NCBI RefSeq assembly: GCF_001730315.1
Contig: NZ_MIKC01000041.1
Location: 62,001-126,000, forward strand
From: Enterococcus ureilyticus
GTDB taxonomy: Bacteria > Bacillota > Bacilli > Lactobacillales > Enterococcaceae
Length of the DNA: 64,000 nucleotides
Direction of reading: 5' to 3'
A program made the position numbers and the translations under genes. Below, piece after piece: positions 42,524-51,362 of this stretch. Below the pieces are notes generated by a model, which was given only the letters and a program-made list of their open reading frames with translations, was not told where the DNA came from and did no database searches. Numbering within the stretch: position 1 is the stretch's first letter; every line of letters begins with the position of its first letter.

Positions 42524-43414
42524 CTAATTAAGTTTTTTTCTTTTAAAAAGCATTTTTGCTGGTCTAGCATAGGTAAACCCTTCTCCAATAGCTTCATGGA
42601 CATTAATAACTGAAAGAAATGCCTTCTTATCCAGTTCATGGACGATACGTTTGATCTCTATGATTTCACTAGGGCTGACTACCACATATAGGACTTTTTT
42701 ATCCACTTGGGAATACCCTCCTTGACCATCTAAATAGGTGACGCCGCGTTCTAATAAGGCCATGATCACTTCGCCAATATCGTCAGAATGATCCGAAATC
42801 ACCAAAATTCCTTTGGCTGCATATGCGCCATCTAACACTGAATCGACAACTTTACTGAATACAAAAGAAACAATTAAGGTGTACATCATTCGTTTAACAT
42901 CAATATAACTTAAAGACAAAATCAACACTAAAATATCAAAGATCAGCAAAGAACGCCCCATACTGATACCATAATTTTTTTCTAAAATCCGGGCGATCAC
43001 ATCGGTTCCACCGGTTGTTCCGCCCACACGATAGACTAATCCACTACCAATCCCTGCAGCTAAACCAGCGAGTAAAGATGCGATCAATAAATCATGATCT
43101 AAATTGACTTCGATGGGGAATCGCTGCCATAACCATAAAAATACAGATAAAGATACTGTACCTAATATAGTGTAATAAAATGAGTGCTTCCCTAAAACTT
43201 TCCCACCAATCAAAATCAAAGGAATATTAATAACTAAGGTTGAATATGCTGGATCAATATAAAAAAGCGCTCGTAAAATCAGAGTGATCCCAGTGACGCC
43301 ACCTTCTGCTAAATCATTAGCGATATTAAACGTAACTAAACCAAACCCATAAAGACAGGTGCCTGCTAAAATCAATAAGACATCCTTCACATAAAACTTT
43401 TTTTCTTCAATCAT
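42524..43414 (-). CDS. YitT family membrane protein (DUF161/DUF2179)
   Basis: A 296-residue protein: five to six TM segments of the YitT_membrane domain (VKDVLLILAGTCLYGFGLVTFNIANDLAEGGVTGITL, GLAAGIGSGLVYRVGGTTGGTDVIARIL) followed by a cytoplasmic DUF2179 domain (ILVISDHSDDIGEVIMALLERGVTYLDGQGGY). Transport function is presumed, substrate unknown. The start is taken at the second of two nearby ATG codons, eight bases after AGGAG; the longer frame has no site. Confidence 0.88.
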   Translation of the reverse strand: MIEEKKFYVKDVLLILAGTCLYGFGLVTFNIANDLAEGGVTGITLILRALFYIDPAYSTLVINIPLILIGGKVLGKHSFYYTILGTVSLSVFLWLWQRFPIEVNLDHDLLIASLLAGLAAGIGSGLVYRVGGTTGGTDVIARILEKNYGISMGRSLLIFDILVLILSLSYIDVKRMMYTLIVSFVFSKVVDSVLDGAYAAKGILVISDHSDDIGEVIMALLERGVTYLDGQGGYSQVDKKVLYVVVSPSEIIEIKRIVHELDKKAFLSVINVHEAIGEGFTYARPAKMLFKRKKLN

Positions 43415-43565
43415 AATCATCACTCCTAAAACATAGTGGGTCGCTTTTATACCCAAAAACCCATATCCAGTACTCACTCTATCATTCCTATTATGAAACA
43501 ACAAGTAGAACCTTTTCAGATGGCGTAGTTTTTGATAAGATATGTAATAGAAAGGTTGGGGTAAA

Positions 43566-43913
43566 ATGAAAGACGAAAATCAATCTCTGCATTCTATGCA
43601 AGCAGAAGTGGATACGTATATCCAGCAATTTAAAACCGGTTATTTTTCTCCATTAAGCCAAATGGCACGCTTAACAGAAGAAGTTGGTGAACTTGCCAGA
43701 GAAATCAATCACTATTATGGTGAAAAGCCTAAAAAAACAGATGAACAACCTAAAACCGTTTCTGAAGAATTAGGAGATGTATTATTTGTCACAATGATCA
43801 TGGCAAATTCATTAGATATAGATTTAACTGAAGCATTTCAAAAAAATATGGAAAAATTCAATCAAAGGGATAAATATCGATTTGAGCGGAAGGATGGGCA
43901 AAGACATGATTAA
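43566..43913 (+). CDS. MazG-like nucleotide pyrophosphohydrolase (YpjD type)
   Basis: A 115-residue all-alpha NTP pyrophosphatase. The metal-binding motif is [12 protein letters not shown], followed by [22 protein letters not shown]. It hydrolyses aberrant or excess (d)NTPs to monophosphates. The gene overlaps dapB by eight bases, the same ypjD-dapB linkage as in Bacillus. The promoter lies in the short gap after the divergent YitT gene. Confidence 0.9.
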   Translation: MKDENQSLHSMQAEVDTYIQQFKTGYFSPLSQMARLTEEVGELAREINHYYGEKPKKTDEQPKTVSEELGDVLFVTMIMANSLDIDLTEAFQKNMEKFNQRDKYRFERKDGQRHD

Positions 43914-44694
43914 AATTTTAGTCGCAGGTTTTAAAGGGAAAATGGGGGCTACTGCAACCAAAATGGTTTTAGAACATGATGATTTCGAGCTAGTGGGGGT
44001 TTTAGATCCATTTGAAGACAACACAAATCTTAAGCAAATGGCGGAGTATCCAGAAATAGATGTGCCGATTTTTAAACAAAAAGAAGACGTTCTTTCAGTT
44101 GAACCGGATGTTTGGATCGATTTCACCATTCCAAAAGTTGCCTATGAAAATACACGCTTCGCTATTGACCATAAAATTGCGCCTGTTGTAGGCACCACGG
44201 GTTTAACAGAAGAACAACTAGTTGAGTTAACCGCTCGGTCAGAATCCGTAAAAATTGGCGGCTTGATTGCGCCTAATTTTGCAGTGGGCGCCGTTTTGAT
44301 GATGCAGTTTGCGCAAAAAGCAGCTGAATATTTCCCTGATGTTGAAATTATCGAACTCCATCATGATAATAAATTAGATGCACCTAGCGGAACAGCAATC
44401 AAAACTGCAGAAATGATGAGTGAAGTTCGTACACACAAAAAAAAAGGACACCCAGAAGAACAGGAATTGATCAAAGGAGCTCGAGGCGCTGACTTTGAAG
44501 GAATGAAAATTCACAGTGTACGCTTACCAGGCATGATCGCACACCAGCAAGTTCAATTTGGCGGTGTCGGTGAAGGGTTAACGATCAGACATGATTCTTA
44601 TGATCGCAGTTCGTTTATGACCGGCGTTGCCTTGGGCTGTAAAAAAGTTGTCCAATTAGAAAAACTAGTTTATGGACTGGAAAATCTATTATGA
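43906..44694 (+). CDS. dapB: 4-hydroxy-tetrahydrodipicolinate reductase
   Basis: A 262-residue enzyme of lysine/diaminopimelate synthesis. The dinucleotide loop is [11 protein letters not shown], and the active site [20 protein letters not shown] holds the catalytic His-His and Lys. The C-terminal [17 protein letters not shown] is characteristic. ATG 43906 gives the family N-terminus MIKILVAG; an upstream in-frame ATG adds eight residues inside mazG. It is the only lysine-pathway gene in the window, coupled to mazG and cca. Confidence 0.95.
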   Translation: MIKILVAGFKGKMGATATKMVLEHDDFELVGVLDPFEDNTNLKQMAEYPEIDVPIFKQKEDVLSVEPDVWIDFTIPKVAYENTRFAIDHKIAPVVGTTGLTEEQLVELTARSESVKIGGLIAPNFAVGAVLMMQFAQKAAEYFPDVEIIELHHDNKLDAPSGTAIKTAEMMSEVRTHKKKGHPEEQELIKGARGADFEGMKIHSVRLPGMIAHQQVQFGGVGEGLTIRHDSYDRSSFMTGVALGCKKVVQLEKLVYGLENLL

Positions 44695-45902
44695 AATTAG
44701 ATACAATACCAGATGAATTTACTAAGGCAGAAAGAGTTTTAAGAGAGATTCAAGCACAAGGATTTGAGGCTTACTTTGTTGGAGGAAGTGTTAGGGATGC
44801 CTTATTAAATCAACCGATCCACGATGTCGATATTGCAACAAGTGCTTATCCAGAAGAAATCAAAGAAATTTTCCATCGAACAGTCGATGTTGGAATCGAT
44901 CATGGGACGGTTCTTGTTTTAATAGGGGAAGAGCAGTATGAAATCACAACTTTTAGAACTGAATCAACGTATCAAGACTTTAGACGTCCAGATACGGTAA
45001 CATTTGTCCGATCATTGAAGGAAGATTTGAAACGTCGAGACTTTACGATCAATGCCTTAGCAATGAATGTCGATGGAGAAATCATTGACTTATTCGACGG
45101 TATAAATGATTTAGAGCACCAAATCATTCGAGCAGTCGGTAACCCTAGAGAACGTTTTCATGAAGATGCTCTGCGAATGATGCGAGGCTTGCGGTTTGCC
45201 AGTCAATTAGATTTTTCGATTGAGCCTGAAACACTATCAGCTATTGAAGATTTTCACTCATTATTAGATAAAATCTCGGTTGAACGAATTGCCGTAGAGT
45301 TTATAAAATTATTATTAGGAAAAAACAGACGTGCAGCATTACGTCCGTTCATTGAAACCGAATGCTATCAGTATTGCCCAGAGTTAAGAGGAAAAGGTGC
45401 AATGTTATTTGATTTTGCTGAACTTCCAAATAAACAAATCGAATCGGAAAGCCAGGCTTGGGCACTATTGATCAAAACAATCGGTCTAAAAGAAAATGCT
45501 ATTCGCAGTTTTCTAAAATCTTGGAAACAATCTAATCAAATGATCTATGAGGTACAACAACTGGTTTATGGCTTAAATCAGCGTTTATTAGGTGATTGGG
45601 AAGTGATTGATTTGTTCAACTTAGGACTGGATGCGGTATTATCCGTAGAAAAACTATTGTTTTATTATGAGCAAAAGAGTAAACTTGAAGAAGCAAAAGA
45701 ACGTTATTTAAGTTTGCCCATTCATAATAGAAAAGAGTTGGCTATTACTGGGAATGATGTATTAGCTTATTTCGATAAAACACCTGGCAAATGGGTAGGT
45801 GAAATGATCGAGATGATTGAAACTGCTGTTGTGAATCGTCAAATTATAAATAATAAGAAAGTGCTGCTTGCGTTTGCAAAGGACATGATTGATAAGGAGT
45901 GA
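44691..45902 (+). CDS. cca: CCA-adding tRNA nucleotidyltransferase
   Basis: A 403-residue class II CCA-adding enzyme. The head domain has [22 protein letters not shown] (metal Asp pair), [12 protein letters not shown] and [38 protein letters not shown], which selects ATP/CTP. Helical neck, body and tail follow. It repairs or adds the 3' CCA of tRNAs. Its ATG overlaps the dapB stop (ATGA), and the next gene overlaps its end. Confidence 0.96.
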   Translation: MKLDTIPDEFTKAERVLREIQAQGFEAYFVGGSVRDALLNQPIHDVDIATSAYPEEIKEIFHRTVDVGIDHGTVLVLIGEEQYEITTFRTESTYQDFRRPDTVTFVRSLKEDLKRRDFTINALAMNVDGEIIDLFDGINDLEHQIIRAVGNPRERFHEDALRMMRGLRFASQLDFSIEPETLSAIEDFHSLLDKISVERIAVEFIKLLLGKNRRAALRPFIETECYQYCPELRGKGAMLFDFAELPNKQIESESQAWALLIKTIGLKENAIRSFLKSWKQSNQMIYEVQQLVYGLNQRLLGDWEVIDLFNLGLDAVLSVEKLLFYYEQKSKLEEAKERYLSLPIHNRKELAITGNDVLAYFDKTPGKWVGEMIEMIETAVVNRQIINNKKVLLAFAKDMIDKE

Positions 45903-45907
45903 TAGCC

Positions 45908-46279
45908 ATGGAAGAGTTTTTAAAAGAATTTGTTGTTGGTTCCAAGGATACCGCAAAAGAAATCGGATCTGGTGATTTAGAAGTCTTGGCAACACCGGCA
46001 ATGCTTGCAATGGTGGAGAACACGGCTAAAGAACATTTACATCAAGAACTAGCACCTGAAGAAACAAGTGTTGGAACGTGGATCGAGGCGAAGCATTTAC
46101 GTCCTTCTAAAGTTGGGGCGCAGATTGTTGTCAAAATAGAAGTTGAATCACAAGAAAAATCGAAAATTACTTTTTCATTCAACGTTCTGGATAATGAACA
46201 AATCATCGCTACTGGTACTCATCAAAGAGCTGTTATCTTAACAGATGTTTTTTTAGATAAATTAGCTCTTCCTAAGTAA
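45908..46279 (+). CDS. Hotdog-fold thioesterase (FlK-like)
   Basis: A 123-residue hotdog protein. Residues expected for fluoroacetyl-CoA-thioesterase-like proteins can be seen: ATPAMLAMVENTAKEHL (Thr/Glu region), VGTWIEAKHLRPSKVG and GTHQRAVI with the His. The substrate is unknown; such proteins usually hydrolyse small acyl-CoAs. ATG 45908 is chosen, following AAGGAG; it is the last gene of mazG-dapB-cca. Confidence 0.82.
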   Translation: MEEFLKEFVVGSKDTAKEIGSGDLEVLATPAMLAMVENTAKEHLHQELAPEETSVGTWIEAKHLRPSKVGAQIVVKIEVESQEKSKITFSFNVLDNEQIIATGTHQRAVILTDVFLDKLALPK

Positions 46280-46362
46280 AGAGGCGAATAGGATGACCTG
46301 GCGAAAAAGTTATGCTAAACTTAACGTTGTAGAAATTATTTTTAGATAAGGAGACTTATATT

Positions 46363-46815
46363 ATGAGTAGAGAAATGACAGGATTAAAATTTTATTTTAG
46401 AAATGGTGAAACTTGGACGATTGGTCGTCGTTTTATTGGAGATTTATGGATCAAACAAATCACAACTAGTTTTGGACGTATTCACGGAAGTGAATTTATG
46501 GAAATTCATCCGTGTGAAGGGTTTAAAATCGAAATCTTCCAAGAAGGAGATCACGTTCAAACACATGATATCAATCTTGGGGGTCTTGAATTAGGCATGT
46601 TCGCCCGCGCTTTAAAATATGAAGATATTGAACGTATGGAAATTTTATACAAAACTGGTACACCTGATTTAGTATACTTCCCATACAAAGATAAGACTGA
46701 CGAAGGTTTAGATAATGTTTACCAATCTACTAAAGTTAGCGAAAAAACTAAAAGCTTATATATCATAATTGACCCAACGCAAACTGTTGATGATGTATAT
46801 GGCGAAGAACTTTAA
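46363..46815 (+). CDS. Hypothetical conserved protein
   Basis: A 150-residue soluble protein starting MSREMTGLKFYFRNGETWTIGRRFIGDLWI. I do not recognise its family. It has a beta-rich N-terminal half, then a short acidic C-terminal part, and no signal peptide or TM segment. A strong ribosome site (AAGGAG) and its own terminator support expression as a single gene. Confidence 0.7.
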   Translation: MSREMTGLKFYFRNGETWTIGRRFIGDLWIKQITTSFGRIHGSEFMEIHPCEGFKIEIFQEGDHVQTHDINLGGLELGMFARALKYEDIERMEILYKTGTPDLVYFPYKDKTDEGLDNVYQSTKVSEKTKSLYIIIDPTQTVDDVYGEEL

Positions 46816-46826
46816 TAAGTAAATTT

Positions 46827-46867
46827 TGACCGTGGATTTCTTTTAAAAGATTCTACGGTTTTTTATT
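46827..46867 (+). terminator. Terminator
   Basis: GACCGTGGA...TCTTTT and AAAAGA...TTCTACGGT pair, followed by six T. Confidence 0.75.
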
Positions 46868-46889
46868 AGACATAGAAAGGCGTGGGAAG

Positions 46890-47870
46890 ATGAAAGCAAT
46901 AGAAAGAATAGTTTTTGATGAGCAAGTACGATTAAAACTGACCCAAGAGACCGAAGTGCCAACTAGAACGGAAAATCAACTGTTGATAAAAGTTGCTGCA
47001 GCAGCGATTAATCGGACAGATTTACTTGCTAAAGAGACGGGCAGACTCCCACAAGGGAATTCTATTTTAGGAGTTGAAGTTTCGGGAATTGTAGTTGAAA
47101 GTGATTCTGAGCTTTTTCCATGTGGAAGTCGTGTGATGGGGCTTGTAAATGGTGGCGGTTATGCCGAGTATGCTGTAATGAACTCAGGTAATGCCATGAT
47201 ATTACCAGCTCAATTGACATTTGAAGAAGGAGCTGCGATTCCAGAAGTATTTCTTACCGCTTACCAGACGCTCTTTTGGCTTGGAAAACTGTCTTCTACT
47301 CAGAATGTATTGATTCATGCAGGAGCTAGTGGTGTTGGTCTAGCTGCAATTCAATTAGCAAAACAATTAACATCTGCCAAAATATTGGTGACAGCAAGCT
47401 CTCCTGAAAAACTTAAACTATGTGAAAATTTAGGTGCGGATGTTCTTATAAACTATAAGAAAGAAGCATTTGAAGAAAAAGTGTTGCAAGCAACATCGGG
47501 ACAAGGCGCAGATGTTATTTTAGATTTTATTGGTGCTGCTTATTGGGAAAAAAATCTTACTAGTCTAGCTTACGATGGACGATTGATCTTAATCGGTATT
47601 TTAGGAGGGCCCGTTGTAGATAAGGTAGATTTGCTGACATTGTTAGAAAAAAGAATAACAATCAAAGGCACATTGTTGACACCGCGAAGTGATTCTTATA
47701 AAACGGATTTAACGAAAGAATTTTGGGACAAAACAGCAAACCTATTTGAAGCAGGAATACTAAAACCTGTAGTTGATTCAATCTTTTCACTTGAAAATGT
47801 TGAAGAAGCTCATCAATATATGGCTAGTAACAAAAGTAAAGGGAAGATTATTTTAAAAGTTACTCCATAA
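46890..47870 (+). CDS. NAD(P)H:quinone oxidoreductase (MDR family, PIG3-like)
   Basis: A 326-residue medium-chain dehydrogenase/reductase without the zinc cysteines of alcohol dehydrogenases. The N-terminal GroES-like domain (AAAAINRTDLLAKETGRLPQGNSILGVEVSG) precedes a Rossmann domain with HAGASGVGLAAIQLAK. ILGGPVVDKVDLLTLLEKRITIKGT is typical of the quinone oxidoreductase branch. It probably reduces quinones or reactive carbonyls with NADPH. It is monocistronic; two weak hairpins (47885-47907 and 47905-47929) follow. Confidence 0.88.
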   Translation: MKAIERIVFDEQVRLKLTQETEVPTRTENQLLIKVAAAAINRTDLLAKETGRLPQGNSILGVEVSGIVVESDSELFPCGSRVMGLVNGGGYAEYAVMNSGNAMILPAQLTFEEGAAIPEVFLTAYQTLFWLGKLSSTQNVLIHAGASGVGLAAIQLAKQLTSAKILVTASSPEKLKLCENLGADVLINYKKEAFEEKVLQATSGQGADVILDFIGAAYWEKNLTSLAYDGRLILIGILGGPVVDKVDLLTLLEKRITIKGTLLTPRSDSYKTDLTKEFWDKTANLFEAGILKPVVDSIFSLENVEEAHQYMASNKSKGKIILKVTP

Positions 47871-47904
47871 TAAATTTTGACAAAACTGACTAAAGATAAT
47901 AGTC

Positions 47905-47929
47905 AGAAATCTTTATTTTCAAGATTTCT
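47905..47929 (+). terminator. Hairpin after the quinone oxidoreductase
   Basis: AGAAATCTT and AAGATTTCT are perfect complements around TATTTTC. A second small stem (CTGACT/AGTCAG) overlaps it upstream. No T-run follows, so this is a weak candidate. Confidence 0.4.
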
Positions 47930-47972
47930 CACTAAAAAAGATGATTATTTTAAATTTAAAAGAAAAAAATGG

Positions 47973-48001
47973 TTGACACTGGGCATTCTTAGAGATATAC
48001 T
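47973..48001 (+). promoter_or_regulatory. Promoter of the aromatic amino acid operon
   Basis: A consensus -35 TTGACA (47973-47978), exactly 17 bases, and TATACT (47996-48001). Transcription should start near 48008, leaving a leader of about 310 bases before aroE. Confidence 0.85.
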
Positions 48002-48041
48002 GAGAACAATTCTTAAATAAATCAGTTACGGAGTGATTCAT

Positions 48042-48104
48042 ATGACAACGATGAAGCATAACCAAATACAACTGAATAATTATTACTTTAGCTATTTTAG
48101 ATGA
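48042..48104 (+). CDS. Aromatic-rich leader peptide of the aro operon
   Basis: A 20-codon frame with GGAG eight bases before its ATG. It reads MTTMKHNQIQLNN and then Y-Y-F-S-Y-F-R before TGA, so five of the last seven residues are Tyr or Phe. This composition directly before a Tyr/Phe/chorismate operon is what a ribosome-stalling leader peptide should look like. The last codons overlap segment 1 of the attenuator. It is too short for ordinary gene finding. Confidence 0.85.
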   Translation: MTTMKHNQIQLNNYYFSYFR

Positions 48105-48216
48105 GTTTGTATTCATAACATTATGGATGCAAGCTAGCAAGTTTGTATCTATGATGGCTAGGGGATTTTGAGATGACTTTCAGCCGCGTAGATGAGAAAA
48201 TCTATAGTGGCTTTTA
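48089..48216 (+). promoter_or_regulatory. Ribosome-mediated transcription attenuator of the aro operon
   Basis: Four segments compete. Segment 1, TAGCTATTTTAGAT (48089-48102), lies in the end of the leader peptide. Segment 2 is ATCTATGATGGCTA (48147-48160), segment 3 AGCCGCGTAGAT (48182-48193) and segment 4 ATCTATAGTGGCT (48200-48212). Segments 3:4 form a 12-pair hairpin with loop GAGAAA and a TTTT tail, the terminator. Segments 2:3 form an equally long antiterminator, because 2 is nearly a copy of 4. Segments 1:2 form 13 pairs of 14. A ribosome stalled on the Tyr/Phe codons would cover 1, free 2 and prevent termination. Confidence 0.85.
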
Positions 48217-48234
48217 TATTACCAATTTTTGTGA

Positions 48235-48281
48235 GGTGTTCACTGTAGATTTTTCTGAAAATTTACGTGAATACCTTTTTT
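48235..48281 (+). terminator. Second leader terminator before aroE
   Basis: GGTGTTCAC (48235-48243) and GTGAATACC (48267-48275) enclose a GTA-ATTTT/AAAAT-TAC inner stem; six T follow. It lies after the attenuator and only 36 bases before aroE. The aroE ribosome site GAGGAGG is itself flanked by AAAAATC/GATTTTT arms. Confidence 0.75.
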
Positions 48282-48316
48282 GTTTGAAGAAAAAAATCTT
48301 TGAGGAGGATTTTTAG

Positions 48317-49186
48317 ATGGAAAATAAGATCACAGGTCATACCAAGCTAGCTGCGTTATTTGCTACACCAATCCGTCACAGTGTTTCACCTATGATTCAA
48401 AATACAGCCTTTCAAGCGTTAGGAATCGATGCTGTGTACCTTGCTTTTGAGGTAGATACACAAGGATTGGAAAAAGCCATTAATTCAATCAGAAATTTAG
48501 AAATGATCGGTGCGAATCTATCAATGCCCAATAAAATCTTAGCGGTTGAATATATGGATGAACTGAGTGAAGCTGCCCGTCTCATTGGAGCTGTCAATAC
48601 AATCACGAATGAGCAAGGAAAATTAACTGGTCACAACACAGATGGTATTGGTTTTATGAGAAGCTTGCAAGATATAGAGGTTGATATCATTGGGAAAAAA
48701 ATGACGATCATCGGTGCTGGTGGAGCTGCAACAGCTATTATCGTTCAAGCGGCTTTGGATGGTGTGAAAGAAATTACGGTGTATAATCGAAAAGATGATT
48801 TTTATGACAAAATCATGGAAAAACTAGCGTATATCTCTGAAAATACACAATGTATGATCACACTTCATGATTTATCTGATGACCAAGCACTTGCGAGAGA
48901 TGTTGGTGAGAGTGCCTTATTATTGAATGCAACTGGCGTAGGTATGAAACCATTAGAAACTCAAACGCCGATTCAAGATTTTTCAATCATACGGCCAGAT
49001 TTAGCGGTTTGCGATGTCATTTACACGCCAAGGGAAACAGAATTTCTCAAACAAGCTCGTCTGCGTGGTGCGAAAACAAATAATGGCTTAGGCATGTTAC
49101 TTTATCAAGGTGCCGCAGCATTTGAAAAATGGACAGGACAAGAAATGCCAATAGAAATTGTTAAACCAATTATTGAAAATAACTAA
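48317..49186 (+). CDS. aroE: Shikimate dehydrogenase
   Basis: A 289-residue AroE that reduces 3-dehydroshikimate with NADPH. Substrate site FATPIRHSVSPMIQN, catalytic Lys in NLSMPNKILAVEYMD, Asp in GHNTDGIGF, nucleotide loop IGAGGAATAII and C-terminal NGLGMLLYQGAAAFEKWTG. It is the first gene of the operon, directly after the attenuator and tandem terminators. The N-terminus is slightly long but the ribosome site (GAGGAGG) fixes this ATG. Confidence 0.95.
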   Translation: MENKITGHTKLAALFATPIRHSVSPMIQNTAFQALGIDAVYLAFEVDTQGLEKAINSIRNLEMIGANLSMPNKILAVEYMDELSEAARLIGAVNTITNEQGKLTGHNTDGIGFMRSLQDIEVDIIGKKMTIIGAGGAATAIIVQAALDGVKEITVYNRKDDFYDKIMEKLAYISENTQCMITLHDLSDDQALARDVGESALLLNATGVGMKPLETQTPIQDFSIIRPDLAVCDVIYTPRETEFLKQARLRGAKTNNGLGMLLYQGAAAFEKWTGQEMPIEIVKPIIENN

Positions 49187-49214
49187 TTAGTATTTACTGA
49201 AGGAGAGCAAAATA

Positions 49215-50237
49215 ATGATCGTAATTATGAAATCAGAAGCAACCATGGCACAAATTAAATCAGTGATCGAACGAGTAAAAAAAGAAGGGTTGGAAGTGCA
49301 CCTAAGTGAAGGGAAAGAACAAACCATCATTGGTTTGGTTGGAGACACACGAAAAATGCAGGATGTCGCATTTAATAGTTATGATGGCGTTGAAAATGCA
49401 GTGCGAATTTCATTGACATACAAATTAACTAGTCGTGAGTTTCATCCAGAAAATACAGTAGTGAATGTTGATGGTGTCAAAATTGGAGACGGTAGTATGA
49501 CAATGATGGCAGGCCCCTGTTCAATTGAAAGCTCAGATCAGATCCGCGAATGTGCTAGAATCGCTAAAGCAGGAGGCGCAACAATTTTGCGTGGTGGGGC
49601 ATTTAAACCAAGAACATCCCCGTATGCTTTTCAAGGATTGGAAGAAGAAGGATTAAAATATATTCGTCAAGCGGCCGATGAATTTGATATGAAAGTCATT
49701 ACTGAAGTAATGGATGAAGCCCACATCGACATGATCGCTGAATACAGTGATATTTTACAAATTGGTGCTAGAAACATGCAAAATTTCAAATTATTACAAG
49801 CTGTCGGAAAAACAGGTAAACCAATTGGTTTGAAACGTGGTATTTCTGGTACAATTGATGAGTGGTTAAATGCAGCTGAATATATCGCTGCCCAAGGGAA
49901 TTTTAATGTGATATTCATTGAACGTGGTATTCGCACATACGAAACAGCAACCCGGAATACCCTTGACTTAAGTGCTGTTCCACTGATTAAAAAATTAAGC
50001 CATTTTCCAATCATTGTTGATCCAAGTCATGGCGTAGGGATTTGGGATTTAGTTCCTTCGATGGCAAGAGCTGGTGTAGCAGCTGGAGCTGATGGATTGA
50101 TTGTTGAAATCCATCCAGATCCAATCAATGCTTGGTCAGATGGACCTCAATCATTAAATGAAAAAACTTACATGCGTATGATGGAAGAAGTTCATATTAT
50201 TGAAAAAGCAATGAAAGAAATCAATGCACTCGCCTGA
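49215..50237 (+). CDS. aroF: 3-deoxy-7-phosphoheptulonate (DAHP) synthase, type I-beta
   Basis: A 340-residue DAHP synthase catalysing the first committed step (PEP + erythrose-4-P). An N-terminal ferredoxin-like regulatory domain (about 1-75: MIVIMKSEATMAQIKSVIERVKKEGLEV, GLVGDTRKM) is joined to the barrel with MAGPCSIES, RGGAFKPRTSPYAFQG, KRGISGTIDEW and DPSHGVGIWD. In Thermotoga-type enzymes the extra domain gives feedback inhibition by Tyr/Phe; inferred here. GAAGGAGAGC precedes the ATG. Confidence 0.95.
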   Translation: MIVIMKSEATMAQIKSVIERVKKEGLEVHLSEGKEQTIIGLVGDTRKMQDVAFNSYDGVENAVRISLTYKLTSREFHPENTVVNVDGVKIGDGSMTMMAGPCSIESSDQIRECARIAKAGGATILRGGAFKPRTSPYAFQGLEEEGLKYIRQAADEFDMKVITEVMDEAHIDMIAEYSDILQIGARNMQNFKLLQAVGKTGKPIGLKRGISGTIDEWLNAAEYIAAQGNFNVIFIERGIRTYETATRNTLDLSAVPLIKKLSHFPIIVDPSHGVGIWDLVPSMARAGVAAGADGLIVEIHPDPINAWSDGPQSLNEKTYMRMMEEVHIIEKAMKEINALA

Positions 50238-50289
50238 TCATGTCAATCTGTTAGAATCCTTTTTATAAAAAAAACAGGAGTTGAAAAAA

Positions 50290-51351
50290 ATGAAACTTAC
50301 AGTAACTTTACCAAATCATGCTTATGATTTGACGATTGAAAAAGGGTTGTTGTCAGGTATTGGACAGTGGGCCAAAACATTATGGTCTCCGCAGAAAATC
50401 GTGATCATTACAGATTCCAATGTTCAACCTTTATACGGAAATAAAGTGAAAAAAAGTTTGGAAGAAGCTGGTTTTGATCCAACGACTTTTGTAATCGATG
50501 CAGGAGAACAAAGTAAAAGTTTAAGCGTTGCCGCTGAAATTTATGATTTCCTTGCCGATGAAGGGCTGACAAGAAGTGACGGCATCATCGCTTTAGGTGG
50601 CGGTGTTGTTGGTGATTTGGCTGGATTTGTTGCTTCGACATATATGCGTGGCATTCACTTTCTTCAAGTTCCAACGACCTTATTAGCTCAAGTTGATAGC
50701 AGTATTGGCGGAAAAACAGCCGTCAATACGAAAAAGGCTAAAAATTTAGTCGGAACCTTTGGGCAACCAGATGGTGTTTTGATTGATCCGGATACATTAA
50801 ACACATTAGAAGTCAGAAGAGTTCGAGAAGGGATTGCTGAAATCATTAAATCAGCTGCGATTGCCGATGAAGAGTTATGGCAAAAATTAGAGATATTAAC
50901 GGATGAACATGACTTATTAGTACATGCTACTGAAATCATCGCTGCTTGCTGTAAAATCAAACGGAAAGTTGTAGAAGAAGACGAACTTGATAATGGTGTT
51001 CGGCTACTACTGAATTTTGGTCACACAATTGGTCATGCTTTAGAGAATACTGTTGGCTATGGCAATTTAACTCACGGTGAAGGTGTTGCAATCGGGATGA
51101 GCCAAATCACAAGAATTGCCGAAAATAAGCAATTAACGCCAACAGGTACAACAAAACAATTGAATAAAATGATTCAAAAATTTCAGCTACCGATTCAATC
51201 AGATCTTTGGGATCAAGATCAACTGTACTTGGCATTAACACATGATAAAAAAGCACGTGGCGGGAAAATCAATATTATATTATTAGAAACGATTGGAAAA
51301 GCCAAAATCGTTCGTATTCCAATTGAACAAATGAAGAGTTATTTAGACTAG
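50290..51351 (+). CDS. aroB: 3-dehydroquinate synthase
   Basis: A 353-residue NAD- and zinc-dependent enzyme. NAD-binding loops are [10 protein letters not shown] and [21 protein letters not shown]; the substrate loop is [12 protein letters not shown]. The metal ligands are Glu in [11 protein letters not shown] and His in [11 protein letters not shown] and [11 protein letters not shown]. All catalytic residues are intact, in contrast to the paralogue at 39.6 kb. ATG 50290 is chosen, nine bases after CAGGAG; the in-frame TTG at 50281 abuts that site. Confidence 0.96.
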   Translation: MKLTVTLPNHAYDLTIEKGLLSGIGQWAKTLWSPQKIVIITDSNVQPLYGNKVKKSLEEAGFDPTTFVIDAGEQSKSLSVAAEIYDFLADEGLTRSDGIIALGGGVVGDLAGFVASTYMRGIHFLQVPTTLLAQVDSSIGGKTAVNTKKAKNLVGTFGQPDGVLIDPDTLNTLEVRRVREGIAEIIKSAAIADEELWQKLEILTDEHDLLVHATEIIAACCKIKRKVVEEDELDNGVRLLLNFGHTIGHALENTVGYGNLTHGEGVAIGMSQITRIAENKQLTPTGTTKQLNKMIQKFQLPIQSDLWDQDQLYLALTHDKKARGGKINIILLETIGKAKIVRIPIEQMKSYLD

Positions 51352-51362
51352 GAGGAATTTAG

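Noticed and set aside
47919-48140. A 73-codon minus-strand frame across the aro leader
   Set aside because: It runs antisense through the promoter, leader peptide and attenuator, has no ribosome site and encodes a low-complexity product.
48008-48316. T-box riboswitch for Tyr or Phe in the aro leader
   Set aside because: No T-box consensus (AGGGTGGNACCGCG) or specifier stem arrangement is present; the leader peptide and four-segment pairing explain the region.
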